Program-made: the position numbers and the translations under genes
Assembly (NCBI RefSeq): GCF_019266065.1
Contig: NZ_LPNR01000109.1
Location: 62,001 to 126,000 of the forward strand
Direction: 5' to 3'
Origin: Nocardia sp. MH4
GTDB taxonomy: Bacteria; Actinomycetota; Actinomycetes; Mycobacteriales; Mycobacteriaceae
Length of the DNA: 64,000 bases
Shown: positions 1-8,544 of the stretch, in pieces
How positions within the stretch are numbered: position 1 is the first letter of the stretch
Layout: the number at the start of each line of letters is the position of its first letter
Notes under the pieces: generated by a model
Database searches by the model: none
Seen by the model: only the letters and a program-made list of their open reading frames with translations
Told to the model about the DNA's origin: nothing

Positions 1-900
1 AAGCGGCCGGGACAGCGCTACGCCACTCCCGGTGACCTGGCTCGCGCGGCCCGCGCCGCGCTGGTGCAGGGCGAGCGCGCGGCGCCGCGCACCGCGCCGG
101 GCCCGCAAGTGGCGGCGGCGACCGTGGTCGGCCCGCTGACCGGGCCCCGGTCCTACGACACCGGTGAGCCGCCACCGCCGACGGTGTCCGGTCCCCAGGT
201 GGTGGTGCCGCAGGCCGCCGGCCCGCAGCCGCAGTGGACGCCGCCGCCGGGCTATCGGATGAACGGTCCGCAGCCCACCCGGCCCGGCGGATACACCCAC
301 CCCTCCGCGCCGCTGCCGCTGCCGCCGCGGCGCGGTTCGTCGACGCCGATCCTGGCCGGTGCGCTGGGCGCGCTGATCGTGGTTGCGGTGGTCGGCGCGG
401 CGGTGTGGATCATGCTCAGCGTCGGCGACGACAAGCAGCGGACCATCGCCGATCCGCCGATCACGACCACCGGCGACGTGGTCCCGCCGCCGGTGATCGA
501 GACGGTCAGCCAGACCGTCCCGACCACCCGGAACGCGCCGACCCCGACCCCGACGACGGTGCCGCCGCTGCAATCGAGCGTCTCCGGCGCCGACGGCCAG
601 GGCTTCCTGACCAGCCCGCGCTGCAACGACAACGACGCCGCGATGACGATCGCGCGCACCACCGGCTCCCGTGTCGTCATCTGCCACACCGGCGACAACC
701 GCTACTACTACAAGGGCGCGCGCGCCAGCGACGGCCTCGGGATCGAACTCGACGACCCGGTGCCGACCGGCGGTGGTGGTTTCACCGCGACCAATCCGAC
801 CGACGGCACGCAGTATCAGCTCAGTTCGGCCGGACTCACCATCGTCAAGGGCGGCTCGGTGCTGGCCAGCGAGTCGGTGACGGAATTCGCCCATCGCTGA
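1..900 (+). CDS. Ser/Thr protein kinase, C-terminal part (5' truncated by window edge)
   Basis: The reading frame is open from base 1 and ends at TGA 898-900. The first residues read KRPGQRYATPGDLARAARAAL, typical of the last helix of a bacterial Hanks-type kinase domain. A Pro/Gly-rich juxtamembrane stretch follows, then one hydrophobic membrane segment (around base 345-420, TPILAGALGALIVVAVVGAA) and a Pro/Thr-rich stalk. The extracellular domain of about 100 residues contains two Cys (RCNDND and VICHTG). This is the layout of actinobacterial receptor kinases of the PknB/PknD/PknE type: cytoplasmic kinase, single membrane pass, external sensor. The external domain has no PASTA signature that I can see, so the ligand is unknown. 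The catalytic part lies upstream of the window. Confidence 0.8.
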   Translation, partial: KRPGQRYATPGDLARAARAALVQGERAAPRTAPGPQVAAATVVGPLTGPRSYDTGEPPPPTVSGPQVVVPQAAGPQPQWTPPPGYRMNGPQPTRPGGYTHPSAPLPLPPRRGSSTPILAGALGALIVVAVVGAAVWIMLSVGDDKQRTIADPPITTTGDVVPPPVIETVSQTVPTTRNAPTPTPTTVPPLQSSVSGADGQGFLTSPRCNDNDAAMTIARTTGSRVVICHTGDNRYYYKGARASDGLGIELDDPVPTGGGGFTATNPTDGTQYQLSSAGLTIVKGGSVLASESVTEFAHR

Positions 901-956
901 TCGGTCCGCCGGGATATGTTCGCGGTAGAGGGTGTCACCGAGAGAGGTTCTGGAAA

Positions 957-1931
957 ATGCGCGCAGCCCAGGTCGGCAAGCTGGATGGTCCGTCGGCGAT
1001 CGAGATCGTCGAACTGCCCGAGCCGGTGGCCTATCCCGGTGGGGTCCTGATCGACGTGCACGCGGCGGGCATCGCCTTCCCGGATGTGCTGATGACGCGC
1101 GGCCTGTACCAGATGAAGCCGGGCCTGCCGTTCGTCGTCGGCGGCGAGGTGGCGGGGGTGGTGCGCGAGGCGCCGGAGGGCTCGGCGCTGCGCCCGGGTG
1201 ATCGTGTCGCCGCCCTGACCATGCTCGGCAACGGTGTCGCCGAGGTGGCCGTCTCGCCCGAGCACGCCGTGTTCAAGCTGCCGGACAACGTCTCGCTCGA
1301 CGCGGGCGCGGGCATTCTGTTCAACGACCTCACCGTCCACTTCTGCCTGACCAAGCGTGGCCGGATCGCCCAGGGCGAGACCGTGCTGGTGCACGGCGCG
1401 GCGGGCGGCATCGGCACCTCCACCCTGCGCATGGCCAGGGCGCTGGGCGCGGGCCGGGTGATCGCGGTGGTGAGTACCGAGTCGAAGGCGCAGGTGGCCA
1501 AGGCCAACGGCGCGACCGACGTGGTGCTGGCCGAGGGCTGGCTCGCCGCGGTGAAGGAGCTCACCGAGGGCCGTGGCGTCGACATCGTGCTCGACCCGGT
1601 GGGCGGCGACCGCTTCACCGACAGCGTCCGCTCGCTGGCCGGTGGCGGCAGGCTGCTGGTCGTCGGTTTCACCGCGGGCGAGATCCCGACGGTGAAGGTG
1701 AACCGGCTGCTGCTCAAGAACGTCGAGGTGGTCGGGGCCGCGTGGGGCGAATGGGTGATGAGCCACCCGACCTACCTGGCCGAACAGTGGGCCGAGGTCG
1801 AGCCGCTGCTGGCCTCCGGCGCCATCCCCGCGCCCGAGCCGGTGCTGTACCCGCTGGAGAAGACGGCCGAAGCCGTTGCGGCGCTGGACAACCGGACCGC
1901 CACCGGCAAGGTCGTCGTGCGGCTGCGCTGA
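957..1931 (+). CDS. NADPH:quinone oxidoreductase-like MDR protein
   Basis: 324 residues from ATG 957. It belongs to the medium-chain dehydrogenase/reductase superfamily, quinone oxidoreductase branch. An N-terminal GroES-like fold (VGGEVAGVV, PGDRVAAL) is followed by a Rossmann fold with the nucleotide-binding stretch HGAAGGIGTSTLRMARALGA and the later DPVGGDRF motif. The structural-zinc Cys cluster of alcohol dehydrogenases is missing, as expected for zinc-free quinone reductases. Such proteins reduce quinones or enones with NADPH in the cytosol; the exact substrate cannot be read. The start follows a run of purines (AGAGAGG about 12 bases upstream). It lies 56 bases after the kinase gene on the same strand, and co-transcription is possible. 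Confidence 0.85.
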   Translation: MRAAQVGKLDGPSAIEIVELPEPVAYPGGVLIDVHAAGIAFPDVLMTRGLYQMKPGLPFVVGGEVAGVVREAPEGSALRPGDRVAALTMLGNGVAEVAVSPEHAVFKLPDNVSLDAGAGILFNDLTVHFCLTKRGRIAQGETVLVHGAAGGIGTSTLRMARALGAGRVIAVVSTESKAQVAKANGATDVVLAEGWLAAVKELTEGRGVDIVLDPVGGDRFTDSVRSLAGGGRLLVVGFTAGEIPTVKVNRLLLKNVEVVGAAWGEWVMSHPTYLAEQWAEVEPLLASGAIPAPEPVLYPLEKTAEAVAALDNRTATGKVVVRLR

Positions 1932-2014
1932 GCGGACGGTGCCCGCTCGTCCCGGCGGCGGTCGGTGGCGGGCGGTACTGTCCATGTCGTTCGCCGGGTC
2001 GTCGAAGGAGCCGC

Positions 2015-3127
2015 ATGCAGCTGTCCAATCGGGTACTCAACCGGACGCTGCTCGCCCGCCAGCACCTGCTGGAGCGCTCGACGCTGACCGCCGCGCAGAT
2101 GTGCGATCACCTCGTCGGTCTGCAAGCCCAGGATGTCCCGCCGCCGTTCGTCGGATTGTGGGGGCGGATCGCCGATTTCGATCCCGCCGTGGTCTCGGCG
2201 GGGCTCGAGGATCGCTCGCTGGTGCGGATCACCCTGATGCGCGGCACGATTCACCTGGTCACCCCGCCCGACGCGCTGCGCATCGCGCCGCACATCCAGC
2301 CGGAGCTGGAGAAGGTGCCGTTCCGCAAGGGCTTCAACTACGGCGCGATGGTCGGCCTCGAGCCCGACGAGGTGCGCGCCCACGGCGAAGCGGTGCTCGG
2401 TGCCGAGCCGATGTCGGCCACCGCGCTGCGCGACGAAGCGGCCAGGATCTATCCGGATCGCGACCCGGGCGCGATCGTCCAGACCTGGCTCTATCAACTA
2501 CCCGTGCTGCAAACACCGCCGCGCGGGCGCTGGCGCGACAACAGCAGGCCGGTGTGGTCGCGGGTGCAACCCTGGCTCGACGCACCCCTCGACCCGAGCT
2601 ATCCGGTGGCCGAACTGATCCTGCGGTATCTGCGCGCGTTCGGCCCGGCGAGCACCATGGACATGCAGGCGTGGTCGCGTCTGCCCGCGATGAAGCAGGC
2701 CGTGGCCGCGCTGGGCGATCGGGTCCGCACCTACACCGACGAGCGCGGGCGCACCCTCTACGACGCCGCCGACCTCACGCTCGCCGACCCCGATCTGCCC
2801 GCGCCGGTGCGGCTGCTCGGCTGGTACGACAACGCCCTGCTCTCGCACCAGGATCGTTCGCGGATCGTCGGTGACAGCTCCGCGCCGCCGTTGCGGGCCT
2901 TCGCCGCCAACGTCTCGCCGGTCCTGATCGACGGCTTCCTGGCCGGTCTGTACAAGATCTTCGTCAAGTCCGGCACCGCGCGCCTGCGGATCAGCCCGAT
3001 CCGGCCCTGGACGAAAGCCGAAGTCGCGCAGGTGGAATCGGAGGCGGCCGGGCTGCTCGCCTTCCTCGAACCGGAATCTGCCCCGGCCGTGGAGATCCTG
3101 GCGCCCGGTGCGGACGTCCGCCCGTGA
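2015..3127 (+). CDS. Winged-helix DNA-binding domain protein (HTH_42/AlkX-like)
   Basis: 370 residues from ATG 2015, preceded by GAAGGAG 7-8 bases upstream. The sequence has the hallmarks of the winged-helix DUF1006/HTH_42 family: an N-terminal NRTLLARQHLLERS segment, GLQAQD, RGTIHLVTPPDAL and a C-terminal PVLIDGFLAGLYK-type segment. Related proteins (YcaQ, AlkX) are DNA glycosylases acting on bulky or crosslinked alkylation adducts, but the actinobacterial members of this length are usually annotated only as winged-helix proteins. I infer a DNA-binding role and cannot confirm glycosylase activity. The preceding gene stops 83 bases upstream. Confidence 0.75.
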   Translation: MQLSNRVLNRTLLARQHLLERSTLTAAQMCDHLVGLQAQDVPPPFVGLWGRIADFDPAVVSAGLEDRSLVRITLMRGTIHLVTPPDALRIAPHIQPELEKVPFRKGFNYGAMVGLEPDEVRAHGEAVLGAEPMSATALRDEAARIYPDRDPGAIVQTWLYQLPVLQTPPRGRWRDNSRPVWSRVQPWLDAPLDPSYPVAELILRYLRAFGPASTMDMQAWSRLPAMKQAVAALGDRVRTYTDERGRTLYDAADLTLADPDLPAPVRLLGWYDNALLSHQDRSRIVGDSSAPPLRAFAANVSPVLIDGFLAGLYKIFVKSGTARLRISPIRPWTKAEVAQVESEAAGLLAFLEPESAPAVEILAPGADVRP

Positions 3128-3254
3128 CACGGGTTTAACGCCGTGGCAACACCGGCTTCCTAGGGTCGGTGCCACGACGTTCATGGCTGCAACGGACGAC
3201 GTGCTCCGCTGAACCGGGCGGGCGAACCAGCCGCATCCCAGAAGAGGTGCGCGC

Positions 3255-4568
3255 ATGGGTTCCCCCGCGTCCGTCGTCATCACCGATGTCACCGTCTACA
3301 CCGAACAGGGCTGGGCGCCCGGCGAGGTCGTCGTCCGCGACGGCGTCGTCGTCGCCCTGCGGGCGGGCCCCGAACACGCCGACCTGCCGCGCTTCGACGG
3401 TGGTTCCGGCTACCTGCTGCCCGGCTTCGTCAATACCCACACCCACCTGCAGCAAGCCGTGCTGCGCGGGGTCGGCGAGGGCCTGCCTCTGCTCGAATGG
3501 CTGCGCTGCGTCGGCGAATTCACGGTCGCGGCCACCCCCGAGCGGACCTATCTCTCGGCGCTGGCCGGCGGCCTGGAGCTGCTGCGCAGCGGGGTCACCA
3601 CGGTGGTCGAGCACATGTGGCCGAGCCCGTCGGACGAGATCCACCAGGCGATGATCCGGGCGCTCGACGAGCTCGGCATCCGCGTCGTCCTCGGGCGCGG
3701 CCTCGCCGATCGGGCCGACAGCACTCGTAAGTGGGGCCTGGATCCGCGCCTGATGCAGCCGCTGGACGAGGCGCTGGCCCACGTCGACGCCCTCGACAAG
3801 CAACTGCTCGGCACCCGCATCAGCACCGCGCTGGCCGTGCCCAACCCCCGCTGCCTGACCCCGGAGGGGATGGCGGCCACCCGCGAGTACGCCCAGGCGA
3901 CGGGCAAGACGGTGTCGATACATGTTCTGGAGACCACCACCGACGAGGAGATGTGCCGATTGCATGCAGGCGCCGGTGCCGTCGACTACCTCGACGCGAG
4001 CGGTTTCCTCTGGGATCGCACGTTGGCGGTGCACTGCGTCAACCTCGACGCCCACGGCCGCGCGCTCTTCGCCGAGCGCGGGGTGGCGGTGTCCTACAAC
4101 CCGGTCTCCAACATGCGCCTCGGCAGCGGCGTCGCCCCGGTGCCGGAGATGCTGGCCGCAGGCATCGAGGTGACTCTCGGCGTCGACGGCGCCGCCAGCA
4201 ACGACACCCAGGACATGCTGCTGGCGCTCCGTCTCGGCGCGTTCCTGCAGCGTGCGGCCAACAAACAGGCCGACCTGCTCGGCTTCGCCGACATGCTGCA
4301 CATGGCCACCGGCGCGGCGGGCCGCGTCCTCGGCAGGCCCACCCGCACCGGCGTCGCCGTCGGCGACCGCGCCGACCTCACCCTGGTCCGCTTCGATCGC
4401 GACTTTGCCTGCCTGCCGGTCCTCGACCCCGGCGCCAGCCTGCTCACGGCCGCGTCGTCGCGGGTGATCGACACCGTCTGGGTCGACGGCGAGGCCGTGA
4501 TCCGCGACGGCGTCAGTACCCGAGTCGACGCGCAGGACCTGGCCGCGCGCCTGGTTCGCATGCGCTGA
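3255..4568 (+). CDS. Amidohydrolase, AtzA/TrzN-like deaminase or chlorohydrolase
   Basis: 437 residues from ATG 3255, with a GAAGAGG ribosome site upstream. This is a metal-dependent amidohydrolase of the ATZ/TRZ/8-oxoguanine deaminase/S-adenosylhomocysteine deaminase branch. Visible metal and catalytic elements are the HTHLQQ motif after PGFVNTHTH, then SIHVLE, AVHCVN and GVDGAASND (Asp ligand). N- and C-terminal beta-sandwich strands (VVVRDG, TVWVDGEAVIRDG) complete the fold. Family members hydrolyse an amino, chloro or alkylamino group on a heteroaromatic ring. The ABC transporter, oxygenase and GntR gene that follow suggest a role in catabolism of an imported heterocycle. The substrate is not readable from sequence. 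Confidence 0.85.
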   Translation: MGSPASVVITDVTVYTEQGWAPGEVVVRDGVVVALRAGPEHADLPRFDGGSGYLLPGFVNTHTHLQQAVLRGVGEGLPLLEWLRCVGEFTVAATPERTYLSALAGGLELLRSGVTTVVEHMWPSPSDEIHQAMIRALDELGIRVVLGRGLADRADSTRKWGLDPRLMQPLDEALAHVDALDKQLLGTRISTALAVPNPRCLTPEGMAATREYAQATGKTVSIHVLETTTDEEMCRLHAGAGAVDYLDASGFLWDRTLAVHCVNLDAHGRALFAERGVAVSYNPVSNMRLGSGVAPVPEMLAAGIEVTLGVDGAASNDTQDMLLALRLGAFLQRAANKQADLLGFADMLHMATGAAGRVLGRPTRTGVAVGDRADLTLVRFDRDFACLPVLDPGASLLTAASSRVIDTVWVDGEAVIRDGVSTRVDAQDLAARLVRMR

Positions 4569-4602
4569 TTGTTAATACGCCAGAAACGAATCACACATTG
4601 CA

Positions 4603-4622
4603 TGTAATTCAGTCAATTTACA
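4603..4622. promoter_or_regulatory. Inverted repeat, candidate GntR operator
   Basis: The AT-rich gap between the amidohydrolase and the ABC ATPase (4569-4671) holds a 20-bp imperfect palindrome with outer arms TGTAA and TTACA and a further symmetric T/A pair. It lies about 50 bases before the ABC operon start. FadR/FCD-type GntR regulators often bind such short dyads, and a gene for one ends this operon. The assignment is inference from symmetry and position only. Confidence 0.35.
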
Positions 4623-4671
4623 CTGATATTGATCTCAAGTTGCACGCAACATCGACAACCCGCAGGAGAAG

Positions 4672-5466
4672 GTGATCACGGTGACGCTCTACGACACGGT
4701 GAACGACGCCGACGCGAGGACGCTGCTGTCCGGCCTGGAGGTCTCCTTCGCCGGCGTCGGCAAGCGCTTCGGCGGCGAGGAGGGCACGCTCGCCCTGACC
4801 GAGATCGACCTCGACATCCGCGAGGGCGAATTCGTCGCGGTGGTCGGCCCGTCCGGCTGCGGCAAGTCGACGCTGCTGCGCCTGGCCGCCGGACTCGAAC
4901 CGGTGAGCGAGGGCGCCGTCGCGGTCCGCACGGACTCGATCGGCTTCATCTTCCAGGAGGCCACCCTGCTGCCGTGGCGCAAGGTCCGCCGCAATGTCGA
5001 GCTCTCGGCCGAACTGGCCGGTGTCGACCGGACCGTGCGCCGCGAACGCGTCGGACGGGCGATCGCGGCGGTCGGGCTGGCCGACTTCGCGAACAAACTG
5101 CCGCACCAGCTCTCGGGCGGCATGCGTATGCGCGTCTCGCTGGCCAGGGCACTCTCGCTGGAGCCACGGCTGATGCTGCTCGACGAGCCGTTCGGCGCGC
5201 TCGACGAGATGACCAGGCTGAACATGCAGGAGGAGCTGCTGCGCCTCTACCGCGACAACGCCTTCACCGCGTTGTTCATCACCCACTCGGTCTCCGAGGC
5301 GGTATTCCTCGCCTCGCGTGTGGTGGTGATGTCGGCCCGGCCGGGCCGCGTCCACGAGGTGATCGACGTCGACCTGCCCTACCCGCGCGATCGCGAGCTG
5401 CGCTTCGATCCCGCCTTCACCGAACTTGTCTCGCGCATCTCGCGCGCGCTGAAAGAGGCTGCCTGA
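4672..5466 (+). CDS. ABC transporter ATPase, nitrate/sulfonate/taurine-type
   Basis: 264 residues from GTG 4672; the in-frame GTG at 4681 is an alternative start, and the AGGAG at 4664-4668 sits between the ideal spacings for the two. It shows Walker A GPSGCGKST, Q-loop FQEATLLPW, signature LSGGMRMR (a variant of LSGGQ), Walker B LMLLDEP and the H-loop THSVSEA. The LPW and THSVSEAVFLA stretches are typical of the SsuB/TauB/NrtD group. It energises uptake through the permease encoded next, whose ATG overlaps this stop codon (TGATG). Substrate class is discussed under the binding protein. Confidence 0.9.
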   Translation: MITVTLYDTVNDADARTLLSGLEVSFAGVGKRFGGEEGTLALTEIDLDIREGEFVAVVGPSGCGKSTLLRLAAGLEPVSEGAVAVRTDSIGFIFQEATLLPWRKVRRNVELSAELAGVDRTVRRERVGRAIAAVGLADFANKLPHQLSGGMRMRVSLARALSLEPRLMLLDEPFGALDEMTRLNMQEELLRLYRDNAFTALFITHSVSEAVFLASRVVVMSARPGRVHEVIDVDLPYPRDRELRFDPAFTELVSRISRALKEAA

Positions 5467-6314
5467 TGGTCAGTATCGCGGCCCGAGCCGTCGCCCCCGC
5501 CCGTCCGCGCCCGGCACTGCCGGTGTCGCAGGTCCGCAAGCTCGCCCGCGCCCTCGTCGCGCCGACGGTGTCCATCGCGCTGGCACTGGCCGCCTGGTAC
5601 GCGGTGTCGATGCTGGTGCTCAGCGAGGGGCGTCGCTTCCTGCTGCCGCCGCCGCACGTCGTGTTCAGCGAATCGCTCGCCGACCCGGCCAAGCTGGCGG
5701 TGATGGCCGAAGCGCTGGCGGTCACCGCCCGGGTGGCGCTCACCGGTCTGCTGATCTCGGCGGTCCTCGGCGTCGCCATCGCGGTGCTGATGAGCCAGGC
5801 CAAGCCGATCGAGCAGGTCGTCTACCCGTATGCCGTGGTCCTGCAAGCCATTCCGGTGCTCGCGGTGGTCCCGCTGATCGGGCTGTGGCTCGGCTACGGC
5901 TTCGCCGCCCGCACCACCGTCTGCGTGCTCATCGCCATCCACCCGATCATCGCGATGACCCTGTTCGGCATCAAATCCGTCGACGCCAACCTGCAGGAAC
6001 TGTTCACCCTCGGCCGGGCGGGCAGGCTGCGCAGGCTCTGGTCGCTGCAACTGCCCGCCGCGTTGCCCTCGACGCTGACCGGATTGCGCACCGCCGCCGG
6101 GCTTTCGGTCACCGGCGCGATCATCGGCGACATGTTCTTCGCACAGGGCAAACCCGGCATCGGCACCCTGCTCGACACCTACCGCGCCCGCCTGCAATCG
6201 GAGGACCTGATCGGTGCGTTGCTGCTGGCCGCGCTGTTCGGCGTGCTCGTGTTCACCGTTTTCACCGTGGTGCAGAAGGTCAGCGTCGGCCGCTGGCACA
6301 ACTCCGCGCACTAG
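5466..6314 (+). CDS. ABC transporter permease, SsuC/TauC-type
   Basis: 282 residues from ATG 5466, sharing one base with the ATPase stop, so translation is probably coupled. There are about six hydrophobic segments, including SIALALAAWYAVSMLVL near residue 40 and FGVLVFTVFTVVQKV near the end. The cytoplasmic coupling region carries GRAGRLRRLWSLQLPAALPSTLTGLRTAAGLS, matching the EAA loop of BPD_transp_1 permeases (the Glu-Ala-Ala core is degenerate). It forms the membrane channel for the ATPase before it and the lipoprotein after it. Confidence 0.9.
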   Translation: MVSIAARAVAPARPRPALPVSQVRKLARALVAPTVSIALALAAWYAVSMLVLSEGRRFLLPPPHVVFSESLADPAKLAVMAEALAVTARVALTGLLISAVLGVAIAVLMSQAKPIEQVVYPYAVVLQAIPVLAVVPLIGLWLGYGFAARTTVCVLIAIHPIIAMTLFGIKSVDANLQELFTLGRAGRLRRLWSLQLPAALPSTLTGLRTAAGLSVTGAIIGDMFFAQGKPGIGTLLDTYRARLQSEDLIGALLLAALFGVLVFTVFTVVQKVSVGRWHNSAH

Positions 6315-6341
6315 CTCGTCCCCCTGCACAGAGGATCAACC

Positions 6342-7511
6342 ATGAAGACACTTCCCTTGCGCCGCATCGGCATCGCCGCGCTCGCCGTGCTGCTGGCCGG
6401 CGCCGCGACCGCCTGTTCCGACGACGCCACCGACGCTCCCGCCGTCGCGCTGGAACCGGCGCCCGCCGAACAGCAGCTGGCCGGCGCCTGCCCGAGCACC
6501 GTCGTCGTGCAGTTGCAGTGGGCGCCCGAGACCGACTCCGGGCCGATCTTCGGCCTGCTCGGTCCCGGGTACAAGGTCGACGCCGACAACAACAAGATCA
6601 CCGGTCCGCTCGTCACCGACGGCAAGGACACCGGGGTGAAGCTGGAGATCCGGGCCGGTGGTCCGGCGATCGGCTTCCAGACGGTGCCGTCGCAGATGTA
6701 TGTCGACCAGAGCATCACCCTCGGCCTGGCCCACTCCGAGCACGCCATCGCGGCCGCCGGCCAGCAGCCGATCGTCGCGGTCACCACGCTGCTGCGCAAC
6801 AGCCCGCAGATGCTGATGTGGGATCCCGAGACCCATTCCGAGTGGCGGGGGATCGCCGATATCGGCAAGTCGGGCAAGCCGATCGTGGTGTCGAAAGGAC
6901 AGCTGTACCCGGACTGGCTGGTCGCCCGCGGGCTGGTGCAGCAGGGTCAGGTCGACGCCTCCTACGACAACTCCCCGTCGCGGTTCGTTTCCGATCCGTC
7001 CTTCGCCCAGCAGGGCTTCGCCAACGCCGAGCCCTTCACCTACGAGCACGAGGTGCGGGCCTGGAACAAGCCCGTCGCCTATCAGCTGCTCAAGGACGTC
7101 GGCTACGAGGGCTATGCCCGCACCGTGAACGTGCGCGCCGACAAGCTGGTCGAACTGCGGCCCTGCCTGCAGAAGCTCGTGCCGATGATCCAGCGGGCGA
7201 CGGCGCGGTTCGAAGCCGATCCGGCACCGGTGAACGACGTGGTCGTCGACGTGGTGTCGAAGAACCCCAAGCTCACCCCGTACAGCGCCGAGCTGGCCGC
7301 CTTCGGGTCCAAGGCCCTCATCGACGGCGGTCTGATCGGCAACGACACCGACGGTGTCCTCGGCAGTTTCGACGAGGCCCGCGTCCAGCGCATCATCGAC
7401 GAATTCGGACCCATCCTGCGCAAGGGCGGCGCGAACGTGCCGACCGGGCTGACCGCCAAGGACCTGGTCACCAAGGAATTCCTCGATCCCGCCATCTCCG
7501 TCACCGGCTAA
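6342..7511 (+). CDS. ABC transporter substrate-binding lipoprotein (NMT1/THI5-like)
   Basis: 389 residues from ATG 6342. The N-terminal signal has basic residues (LPLRR), a hydrophobic core and a probable lipidation Cys in GAATAC, about residue 26. The mature part starts with a periplasmic-binding-protein-II strand pattern (VVVQLQWAPETDSG), as seen in NMT1/SsuA-like binding proteins for nitrate, sulfonates, thiamine precursors or pyrimidines. It should sit on the outer face of the membrane and deliver the ligand to the permease encoded 27 bases upstream. The ligand is unknown; with an amidohydrolase and an oxygenase nearby, a nitrogenous heterocycle is my guess. Confidence 0.85.
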   Translation: MKTLPLRRIGIAALAVLLAGAATACSDDATDAPAVALEPAPAEQQLAGACPSTVVVQLQWAPETDSGPIFGLLGPGYKVDADNNKITGPLVTDGKDTGVKLEIRAGGPAIGFQTVPSQMYVDQSITLGLAHSEHAIAAAGQQPIVAVTTLLRNSPQMLMWDPETHSEWRGIADIGKSGKPIVVSKGQLYPDWLVARGLVQQGQVDASYDNSPSRFVSDPSFAQQGFANAEPFTYEHEVRAWNKPVAYQLLKDVGYEGYARTVNVRADKLVELRPCLQKLVPMIQRATARFEADPAPVNDVVVDVVSKNPKLTPYSAELAAFGSKALIDGGLIGNDTDGVLGSFDEARVQRIIDEFGPILRKGGANVPTGLTAKDLVTKEFLDPAISVTG

Positions 7512-7521
7512 GGAGCCATCC

Positions 7522-8514
7522 ATGACCACCAGCTACGACCTGTCCGAAGTCTCGCGCGAGAAGCAGATGGGCGGCCTCGGTAAGGAAACCGATGCCCGCG
7601 AGATCCGCGTCGTCGACCTCACCGACTTCGAGCACCGCCGCGCCGAGATCACCGAGGAGCTGTGGGCCGCTGCCACCGAGATCGGCTTCTTCCAGCTCTC
7701 CGGCCACGGCATCCCGCAGGACCTGATCGACGAGATGTTCGGCGCGACAGCCGATTTCTTCGCGCTGCCCGAGGACGTGAAGGGGCAGTATCCGCTGGTC
7801 AAGCAGAACAACGCGGGCTGGGAGAGCCTGAGCCAGGTGCGTCCGTCCATCGGGGTGCCCGACCAGAAGGAGTCCTACCAGATCACCCGTCCACACATGG
7901 ACCAGCTCTGGCCCAGCGAGACCGAACTCGCCGGATTCCGTTCCCGTGTCCTCGATTTCGAGGAACGGGCGTGGGCGGTGGCGATGCGCGTGCTGTCCTG
8001 CTTCGCCGACCGGCTCGGCCTGCCGCGCGAGCACTTCACCGCCGCCCACGATCCGTCCTCGCCGAACTACCAGAGCGCGCTGCGGCTGCTGCACTACTTC
8101 GCGGTGCCCGAGGAGCTGCGCGGTGTCCCCGGGCGCTGGCGGGCCGGTGCGCACACCGACTTCGACTGCCTGACCCTGCTGTTCCAGCGCGACGGTCAGG
8201 GCGGCCTGCAGGTGTGCCCCGGCAAGGAGATGCAGGAGCAGGAATGGACCTCCATCACCCCGTCGTCGAGCCTGATCACCTGCAATATCGGTGACATGCT
8301 GACCCGTTGGAGCGACGACCTGCTGCCGTCGAACTTCCACCGCGTCCGCAGTCCGGGTGAGGGGGAGTACCAGGGTGAGCGCTACAGCATCGCCTACTTC
8401 GCCCAGGCCGACCGCGACGCGATCATCCAGGGCCCGGCGGGCAAATACCCGCCTGTCACCGCCGCCGATTTCCTGGCGCAGCGGGTGCAGGCGAACTACC
8501 GGCCCCAGGGATAA
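7522..8514 (+). CDS. 2-oxoglutarate/Fe(II)-dependent oxygenase, isopenicillin N synthase-like
   Basis: 330 residues from ATG 7522 with AGGAG just upstream, 10 bases after the binding protein. The N-terminal half has the DIOX_N signature (GFFQLSGHGIPQDLIDEM). The iron-binding triad is visible as His and Asp in AHTDFDCLTLL and the distal His in NFHRVRS, followed by the RYSIAYF segment whose Arg holds 2-oxoglutarate. The fold is shared by plant-type dioxygenases, thymine-7-hydroxylase and isopenicillin N synthase. In this operon a hydroxylation or oxidative ring or side-chain cleavage of the imported compound is likely. A beta-lactam role is unlikely, as no ACV synthetase is nearby. Confidence 0.85.
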   Translation: MTTSYDLSEVSREKQMGGLGKETDAREIRVVDLTDFEHRRAEITEELWAAATEIGFFQLSGHGIPQDLIDEMFGATADFFALPEDVKGQYPLVKQNNAGWESLSQVRPSIGVPDQKESYQITRPHMDQLWPSETELAGFRSRVLDFEERAWAVAMRVLSCFADRLGLPREHFTAAHDPSSPNYQSALRLLHYFAVPEELRGVPGRWRAGAHTDFDCLTLLFQRDGQGGLQVCPGKEMQEQEWTSITPSSSLITCNIGDMLTRWSDDLLPSNFHRVRSPGEGEYQGERYSIAYFAQADRDAIIQGPAGKYPPVTAADFLAQRVQANYRPQG

Positions 8515-8544
8515 TCGAGCACCGACACGGAAAGGACCACGGCG

